13,038 nucleotides of DNA from Candidatus Thalassarchaeaceae archaeon (GTDB lineage: Archaea; Thermoplasmatota; Poseidoniia; Poseidoniales; Thalassarchaeaceae), in the NCBI GenBank assembly GCA_029250565.1, contig JAQXFA010000043.1, positions 1 through 13,038 on the forward strand, in the 5' to 3' direction. The notes below the pieces were generated by a model. It was given only the letters and a program-made list of their open reading frames with translations, was not told the origin of the DNA and made no database searches. This document shows, piece after piece, positions 8,481-13,038 of this stretch; positions within the stretch are counted from its first letter, which is position 1; each line of letters starts with the position of its first letter. A program made the position numbers and the translations under genes.

Positions 8481-8954
8481 ATGGCAAAGATTCGGGGAGA
8501 TTCACGGCAAGTAGCCTTAGCTCACGAAACGAGAAGAGGCATTGTTGAAACATTACAAAATGTTGAGGAAAAGTCAACAGTTCAGATTCAAGAAACAATT
8601 GGAGTTACTAGATACCATCTATATCACCATCTCAAACAACTCGTGAGTGCAGGTATTATTGAGAATCATCGTGACGAAGGTAGGGCACGCTGGTGGCGAC
8701 TTACTGGGCCAATTGACTTGGATGTAGGGGCTAGTGCAGATCAACCCGATTTATCCGGGCTTCCTGATGAAGTTTCAGCACTGATAAGAAGAGGCTCTGA
8801 TGTTCATTGGGTTGAAATCTCGGGTTCTGCAAGAGATTCCATTGCAGCCAAAAAAATGCTTGAAAGTGTAGCCGATGAATGGGGTGTTGAACTCGATTTA
8901 CCATTCACCTTCACACCGGGCGGAATCCTCATCATTGGCAAACCACGAAACTGA
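8481..8954 (+). CDS. Winged helix-turn-helix transcriptional regulator (ArsR-like)
   Basis: A 157-residue probable DNA-binding protein. The N-terminal half is a typical winged helix: helix 1 around 8-26 (ALAHETRRGIVETL), helix 2 around 33-40, recognition helix around 43-57 (TRYHLYHHLKQLVSAG), then a basic wing to about 74 (HRDEGRARWWRL). The C-terminal half (about 80-157) is a small alpha/beta region that I do not recognise; it ends in a beta strand, GGILIIGKP. The gene follows the metal pump by 58 nt and overlaps the next gene's ribosome-binding site, so it is probably in one transcription unit with the zinc-ribbon gene. The position suggests control of the pump, perhaps through the 5659-5692 repeat. 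However, the protein has no cysteine, so it lacks the usual thiolate metal site; His-rich or C-terminal sensing, or a non-metal signal, would be needed. Family call good, target inferred. Confidence 0.82.
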   Translation: MAKIRGDSRQVALAHETRRGIVETLQNVEEKSTVQIQETIGVTRYHLYHHLKQLVSAGIIENHRDEGRARWWRLTGPIDLDVGASADQPDLSGLPDEVSALIRRGSDVHWVEISGSARDSIAAKKMLESVADEWGVELDLPFTFTPGGILIIGKPRN

Positions 8955-8959
8955 GGTGA
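8953..8959 (+). promoter_or_regulatory. Shine-Dalgarno overlapping the regulator's stop codon
   Basis: GAGGTGA begins inside the TGA stop codon (8952-8954) and ends 4 nt before ATG 8964. The overlap ties translation of the zinc-ribbon protein to that of the regulator and supports a shared transcript. Confidence 0.75.
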
Positions 8960-8963
8960 ATAC

Positions 8964-9380
8964 ATGTCTGAGGAAGAAGTAGAGGTTGATATTAGCCCAT
9001 TAGAAATAGAATCAGATATTTCTCCACCATTAATCAATTGCCCAAATTGTGATGGTTTACTCCCTCTAGGTTTGGGGACTAAGACTTGTGCCCTATGTGG
9101 TGCAGTTGCAAATATTGAACACGAAGCCACGCGAAAAGAGTGGGCAGAGGAGAGATTCGCTTGTCCAAACTGCTCCAAAGTTTTGGTTTGTGGAGTGGGT
9201 GAGAGACCAGCAAAAGTAGCTTGTTCCTCCTGTTCAAATCAAATTGTGGTGAAACCAAAGGTTGTCAAGGTAGAGATTGCTTGCCCTTTCTGTGAGCGAC
9301 GCCTTCGCCTCAAGCCTCGACCGGGCTCGCGTCAGATTACCTGTCCTGCTTGTGATGATGCATTTAAGGTCACATTTTGA
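8964..9380 (+). CDS. Triple zinc-ribbon protein
   Basis: A 138-residue protein with three four-cysteine zinc ribbons in series: C26/C29-C42/C45, C67/C70-C87/C90 and C107/C110-C127/C130. Each opens with CP(N/F)C, and the two knuckles are separated by 12 to 16 residues. The first 22 residues are acidic, and the linker between ribbons one and two (about 47-64) is charged and probably helical. C76 is an extra cysteine within ribbon two. There are no membrane segments or catalytic motifs. Such ribbons usually bind protein or nucleic acid; zinc storage or delivery is possible next to a metal pump. The gene starts 9 nt after the regulator stop, with an overlapping Shine-Dalgarno, so the two are probably co-expressed. 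I do not recognise a named family beyond zinc ribbon. Confidence 0.82.
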   Translation: MSEEEVEVDISPLEIESDISPPLINCPNCDGLLPLGLGTKTCALCGAVANIEHEATRKEWAEERFACPNCSKVLVCGVGERPAKVACSSCSNQIVVKPKVVKVEIACPFCERRLRLKPRPGSRQITCPACDDAFKVTF

Positions 9381-9417
9381 AGCATGTACAGGCATTGGGA
9401 AACCCTTGTTTGGCATT

Positions 9418-9432
9418 ATACCCTTAGGGTAT
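9418..9432 (+). promoter_or_regulatory. 15-bp perfect palindrome ATACCCT-T-AGGGTAT
   Basis: Seven-base arms flank a single T, in the gap between the zinc-ribbon and coiled-coil genes. CATTATA (9414-9420), a weak TATA candidate, overlaps the left arm, so a protein bound here could block the promoter. There is no T-run after it, which argues against a terminator. The operator role is inferred. Confidence 0.4.
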
Positions 9433-9502
9433 GTGAATAGCCGTTTGACGGATAATGTCACCCTGCGCACTCAAATAGGAAGAGACTTGCAGGTTTGTAC
9501 TA

Positions 9503-9517
9503 GGAGCGATGCGCTCC
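9503..9517 (+). promoter_or_regulatory. Hairpin GGAGCG-ATG-CGCTCC before the coiled-coil gene
   Basis: A perfect six-base GC-rich stem with a three-base loop lies directly before the AGGGGAT ribosome-binding candidate (9518-9524). A smaller inverted repeat, CCGT-TTG-ACGG, occurs upstream at 9441-9451. If transcribed, the hairpin abuts the initiation region and could affect ribosome access. Confidence 0.4.
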
Positions 9518-9524
9518 AGGGGAT
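9518..9524 (+). promoter_or_regulatory. Shine-Dalgarno candidate favouring a CTG start at 9531
   Basis: AGGGGAT ends 6 nt before CTG 9531, the normal distance for initiation, and 36 nt before TTG 9561, which is too far. It is the only purine-rich site near the gene start. Confidence 0.4.
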
Positions 9525-9560
9525 GGGATCCTGACTGAAACAGAAGCGAAGTTAGCAGAA

Positions 9561-12164
9561 TTGAAGAAGCAGGTCGTTGGTGAAAGCGATCACTCACTTG
9601 CTGAACTACGCCATGAAATCACGGGTTCCGATTCACCCTCTTTGGAGAGGGCTGGCCAAGTTTCTAGAAATCTCACTAACGAGGAGGGTCTTCGTCGTAG
9701 CCTTGGTAGGGAACGCCGCCTCCGGTTGAAAGATCAAGCAGAACGTCTTTCGGCTGCTAAGGGATCAATGAATCGTGCTCTACAAATGGAGCACCAAACA
9801 ATTCTCAATAATCTTGAATCAGAAATGCGAAGTGAGATGGAATCTGAACTTTCACGTTTAGAGAAAGAAACTCTCGGCAGAGAAGAAGAGATATTACGTG
9901 AAGAATTGGATATGAGACTTGAGCGCGAAGAGATATCACTTCGCGAGCAACTTGAAGTTGAGCGTGAACGCCGTCTAAGTGCTAGCCGTGAACAACTTCA
10001 CACTCAACTTTCTAGTGATATGAACAAAGAGTTTGACCGTCGCCGTGCTTTCTTGCAGGAGAAAATGGAGATTGAAGCAACACAAGCACTCCAGGAGCAG
10101 TTGTCTAATCTAGAATCTGAATTAAAAGAAGAGATGGAGGGTCAACTAAAGTCTGAGGAAGAACGTCAGTCAGAGATAATAGAAGCAGAACAGCATTCCC
10201 GTCTTTCAGAAAGAGAAATACAACTTCGAGATGGAATTCGCCGTCGCCTTGAGGGACAGTTACGCAGCCGCCTGCGCGCCCGCGAGGCACGACTTAGAAG
10301 TGAGTATGAACATCGTGCACATCGAATGGAGGAAGAGATTGCAAAAGATCTCCAAGTTGAATTAGAGCAACGCCTTACTTCGGAAACCGAACAACTTGAA
10401 GAGCGAATGCAACAAGATTTGGAGTTAGCAGTTGCTCGTAAACGCGATGAAGTCCGTACATCAATTTTGAATGAACTTCAAACCCAGTACGGCGAACGAA
10501 TTGCAGAACGTAAACAGCGTCTACGTGAGCGTTACGACTTAACTTTTAGTCAGTCAATTGACGAGATAGAACAAGCTCTCAACATTGAATTGGAAGATGT
10601 GCTTCAAGATCGAATGGAGGGTGAGTTTGAAACTTACCGCCGTTCACGTGAATCTGAAATATCTAGCCGATTATCTCGATTCCGCCATGATAGAGAAATT
10701 GAACTCCGCCAACAACTTACATCTTCCTTTGAGGGTAGGAAGCAAGAATGGATAGATCAATTAGAACAGGAATATCGCTCCAAGGAGTCGGCAGTTCAGC
10801 GACAAATTATGGCTGAGATTGATGCCCGAGTTCGTAATGAAAAGATATCTCAAGAAACATCTCTTGATTTGCTAAAGCAGGAGACTTCAATGGAACTAGA
10901 AGTTGAGATGGAATCAAGACTACGAGAGTTCAGGTCTAGAAAGGAAACAGAAGTAACAGACCAATTAGAACGCCAACTTTCCAAGCGTGAAGAGATTATG
11001 CGCAACAAAGCACTCATTGAAGTTCGTCGCCGTGAATCAGAAATTCGTGCAGAAATTGAAGCACAACTTGCGGTTAAGAGAGCAGAAATTCGTGAGCGCC
11101 TCACAACTCTTGAGCAACGCTCAGAAGAATTCAAACAAGTGGCAGAAGAAAAAATACGCACTCAACTTGAGCGCAATCTTGTTTCAGATGAAGATTTGGA
11201 AGACCAAGTCCGCCTCAAGCAGTTAGAGGATGAAGCCGAGAATCTTGAGAATCAAGATACTGTACTAGACCGCCGTCAGCGATGGATGGGTGCATTAGAA
11301 GGTGCTCAAGGCCAGATGCCTGAGACTGCTGTGCGTCCTGGTGGCCTCGTTGGAGGTGGCCGATTAGGGCAACCCAAGTCATCCGCATTAGGTAAAGCCC
11401 CAACACCTTCTGCTGGCCTACCTGGTGCTGGAGGGCGATTAGCACCTTCACGGGCGCCAATAGGACAGGCTTCTGCAGCAACTACACCTACCCCTGCAAC
11501 AACGATTCCTAGGCCTACTGCTGGCGGTTCAACATTAGCTGAACGCTTAGCACCAGTAAGGGCTCCTATCAGGGTTGAAGGCGAGAAATCTGAGCCAACA
11601 CGCTCTCTAAGTGATATTGCAGAGGATGTAGGTAGCTCTGCTCCAGTAATCAAAAAACCCGTAGATCCTTCTGAAATGTTTTCGATAGAAAAGCCAATAG
11701 ATGATGATTGGGATGAGGATGAAGAATCAGAAATAACTTCAGTTCTTTCAGAATTAGTCACACTTGAAGAAGCAGAAGCAGAAACAGAATCAGTATCCGA
11801 TGAACCAACTCCTGTGGCTCGAGGCCCACCAGGTGGAGGTAAATTGATTCTGAAAGATGTGGATGAAGCGCAAAGTGCAGACACAAAACCCGCGCGTGGA
11901 CCTCCCGGTGGTGGAAAACTAGTCCGAGAAAGAATCGCACCTTCCGAAAGAAGCCGGATTAGTGATAGCAAAGATTTGCCTACCGAGATTTTGAAGCCAG
12001 TTCGTAGGCCAGTACTGCAACCAAAGAGTAGTGAAACTGCTAACATAAAGCCATCAACAAGTACGGCCAAAGTGATGATTCCAGTAGAGTCTCCAAAAGT
12101 TGCAAAACTAACTCCTGTGAAAACAACTCTCACAGCATTACCAAGTTCCGAAGAAGAAGAATGA
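9561..12164 (+). CDS. Large Arg/Glu-rich coiled-coil protein with low-complexity tail
   Basis: The protein has 867 residues from TTG 9561. About residues 15-560 are almost unbroken Arg/Glu/Gln/Leu-rich helix with heptad-like spacing (for example LEVERERRLSASREQL), as expected for a long coiled coil. No signal peptide, membrane helix, Walker motif or cysteine is seen, so it is probably cytoplasmic and structural. The rest (about 575-867) is disordered, rich in Pro, Ala, Gly and Ser, with repeated motifs: RLAPSRAPI (626-634) and RLAPVRAPI (662-670), then RGPPGGGKL at 754 and 779. An acidic patch, DDDWDEDEESE, lies around 715, and the protein ends SSEEEE. The start is uncertain: no ATG or GTG begins the frame after the stop at 9501. 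CTG 9531 has AGGGGAT 6 nt upstream and would add ten residues beginning (M)TETEAKLAEL; TTG 9561 has no clear ribosome-binding site. Function unknown; SMC-like, filament or scaffold roles are possible, without ATPase heads. Confidence 0.82.
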   Translation: MKKQVVGESDHSLAELRHEITGSDSPSLERAGQVSRNLTNEEGLRRSLGRERRLRLKDQAERLSAAKGSMNRALQMEHQTILNNLESEMRSEMESELSRLEKETLGREEEILREELDMRLEREEISLREQLEVERERRLSASREQLHTQLSSDMNKEFDRRRAFLQEKMEIEATQALQEQLSNLESELKEEMEGQLKSEEERQSEIIEAEQHSRLSEREIQLRDGIRRRLEGQLRSRLRAREARLRSEYEHRAHRMEEEIAKDLQVELEQRLTSETEQLEERMQQDLELAVARKRDEVRTSILNELQTQYGERIAERKQRLRERYDLTFSQSIDEIEQALNIELEDVLQDRMEGEFETYRRSRESEISSRLSRFRHDREIELRQQLTSSFEGRKQEWIDQLEQEYRSKESAVQRQIMAEIDARVRNEKISQETSLDLLKQETSMELEVEMESRLREFRSRKETEVTDQLERQLSKREEIMRNKALIEVRRRESEIRAEIEAQLAVKRAEIRERLTTLEQRSEEFKQVAEEKIRTQLERNLVSDEDLEDQVRLKQLEDEAENLENQDTVLDRRQRWMGALEGAQGQMPETAVRPGGLVGGGRLGQPKSSALGKAPTPSAGLPGAGGRLAPSRAPIGQASAATTPTPATTIPRPTAGGSTLAERLAPVRAPIRVEGEKSEPTRSLSDIAEDVGSSAPVIKKPVDPSEMFSIEKPIDDDWDEDEESEITSVLSELVTLEEAEAETESVSDEPTPVARGPPGGGKLILKDVDEAQSADTKPARGPPGGGKLVRERIAPSERSRISDSKDLPTEILKPVRRPVLQPKSSETANIKPSTSTAKVMIPVESPKVAKLTPVKTTLTALPSSEEEE
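11820..11921 (+). repeat. Repeated RGPPGGGKL motif in the coiled-coil protein tail
   Basis: RGPPGGGKL is encoded at 11820-11846 and again at 11895-11921. The two copies use different codons, which suggests the peptide is conserved by selection and is not a recent DNA duplication. Looser relatives, GGGRLGQP and GAGGRLAP, lie earlier in the tail. Confidence 0.6.
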
Positions 12165-12181
12165 TGTACATATTTTGAGGT

Positions 12182-12194
12182 TGACCGTAGGTCA
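12182..12194 (+). promoter_or_regulatory. Inverted repeat TGACC-GTA-GGTCA upstream of the beta-propeller gene
   Basis: A perfect five-base inverted repeat around GTA lies in the 86-nt gap between genes, 6 nt after a TATA-like CATATTTT (12169-12176). That places it close to the expected transcription start, a common place for a repressor site. It could be chance; the arms are short. Confidence 0.3.
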
Positions 12195-12250
12195 TTTCTA
12201 CAAAATCAGCGCACCACCGCATTCAAAGGTAGAACGCTCCTCATCGTAGC

Positions 12251-13038
12251 ATGCGCGCCTCTCTGAGTCTCTCATCACTTTTGCTGATTGGCGTAATTAT
12301 TCCTTTACTTGCCTCCACAACAGCAACCGCAACATCACTAGCAAATGCTGGTGTGGTATCTGAAATTGACAGCCGCACAATTGGAATGTGGCAAACTTAT
12401 GATGGATATTCAGCAGTAGTCAATGAAACAGGTTTCGTTATGGCATTAGAAATTAAGAATGATGGTTCAGTTACAGAAGCATGGAATTATACATTGAATA
12501 TGTCAATCACAAGTGGGGCGATAGATAATTCTCAACACAGGCTTGCTCTTGGCACAGATTCTGGGGTGAAGGTAATTTCAACTGAATTCCATGAACTACT
12601 CTATACAATCAATATCATTGGGGGTGTTGATTCTGTTGGCTGGGATGGTAATGGTGACCTATGGGTTGGTGATAGAACCAATCGATACGTTGCTGAGTAT
12701 GATGACACAGCTGCAACAGGGGTCACAACTCAAACACACCTCATCAAAGTAACAGCAGTTCTTGGTATGGCAAATGGTAGTGTGGTTTCTGGGGGAAGAG
12801 ATTCAATAGTTAGAGTATCAGCATCAAATGGATCAATGATTCATGAGATGATGGATATTCAAAGTGACGTGGAAGGGCTGTATCTAATTGATAATGGGGG
12901 TACTCTAGTTACTACATCTACCACTGGGCAGTTGATAACATACTCAACTTCTGATTGGCAAAAGACCGGCGATATCTATCTTTCAAGTGGTGGGATCATC
13001 AGAACAGTAGAGCAAAACACGGATGGTACATTAATTGT
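12251..13038 (+). CDS. Secreted beta-propeller-like protein, 3' partial
   Basis: This frame starts at ATG 12251, the first in-frame ATG after a stop at 12230, and stays open to the end of the window (262 codons). The N-terminus is a Sec-type signal peptide: MRASLSLSS, a hydrophobic core LLLIGVIIPLLA, then a small-residue stretch with likely cleavage after ATA (about 27) or ANA (about 33). The mature part has repeated beta-strand units in the style of WD40 or PQQ-like propellers, for example LALGTDSGVKVIS, VGWDGNGDLWVGD, GSVVSGGRDSIVRVSASNGS and GGTLVTTSTTGQLITYS. Residues after the peptide contain several N-x-S/T sequons. The role is probably extracellular binding; no catalytic residues are seen and the C-terminus is missing. 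The ribosome-binding site is weak (AAAGGT about 20 nt upstream). Confidence 0.82.
   Translation, partial: MRASLSLSSLLLIGVIIPLLASTTATATSLANAGVVSEIDSRTIGMWQTYDGYSAVVNETGFVMALEIKNDGSVTEAWNYTLNMSITSGAIDNSQHRLALGTDSGVKVISTEFHELLYTINIIGGVDSVGWDGNGDLWVGDRTNRYVAEYDDTAATGVTTQTHLIKVTAVLGMANGSVVSGGRDSIVRVSASNGSMIHEMMDIQSDVEGLYLIDNGGTLVTTSTTGQLITYSTSDWQKTGDIYLSSGGIIRTVEQNTDGTLI

Noticed and set aside
9277..9534. Forward frame of 85 codons overlapping the end of the zinc-ribbon gene
   Set aside because: The first part is an out-of-frame reading of the third zinc ribbon and the rest covers the palindromic gap; no motif or good ribosome-binding site.
11306..12133. Reverse-strand open frame of 275 codons opposite the coiled-coil gene tail
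   Set aside because: It is antisense to a Pro/Gly/Ser-rich low-complexity stretch whose composition suppresses stops on the other strand; no recognisable domain or ribosome-binding site.
1..13038. CRISPR array, insertion sequence or prophage genes
   Set aside because: I saw no regularly spaced direct repeats, transposase or integrase motifs, or terminal inverted repeats with target duplications. The tRNA has no integrase gene or obvious repeated 3' end nearby.

Overview
The window looks like a piece of a planktonic archaeal genome, most likely a Marine Group II / Poseidoniales-type euryarchaeon. This is an inference from several signs: moderate to low GC, every gene on the + strand, GGTGA-type Shine-Dalgarno sequences, a TATA-like box before the metal pump, and a giant secreted repeat protein anchored by one C-terminal helix with an acidic, proline-rich cytoplasmic tail. 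No ribosomal or other decisive marker gene is present, so the lineage call is moderate.

Layout: (1) 1-5448, the 3' part of a giant surface protein whose start lies outside the window. It has three MAM/jelly-roll-like domains, Ig-like modules, one perfect EF-hand-type loop, a membrane helix and a cytoplasmic tail. (2) 5477-5561, tRNA-Leu(CAA) with encoded CCA, followed by a T-run. (3) 5562-5713, a leader region with a TATA-like box and a TCAAACA inverted repeat plus a third half-site. (4) 5714-8422, a P1B-type heavy-metal ATPase. (5) 8481-8954, a winged-helix regulator. (6) 8964-9380, a protein of three zinc ribbons whose ribosome-binding site overlaps the regulator's stop codon. (7) 9381-9530, a gap rich in small perfect palindromes. 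(8) 9561-12164 (or from 9531), a large Arg/Glu-rich coiled-coil protein with a low-complexity tail carrying repeated short motifs. (9) 12251-13038, the 5' part of a secreted beta-propeller-like protein that runs off the window.

How they may work together: the ATPase, the regulator and the zinc-ribbon protein plausibly form a metal-homeostasis group, with the TCAAACA array as a candidate ArsR/SmtB-type operator. The regulator has no cysteine, so metal sensing by it is unproven. The coiled-coil protein has no recognised function; it looks like a filament or scaffold with a sticky tail. The two flanking secreted proteins belong to the cell surface and are not obviously linked to the metal genes.

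The best candidates for something undescribed are the coiled-coil protein with its unusual start and palindromic leader, the triple zinc-ribbon protein, and the ATPase's operator-like leader with its atypical last membrane helix.
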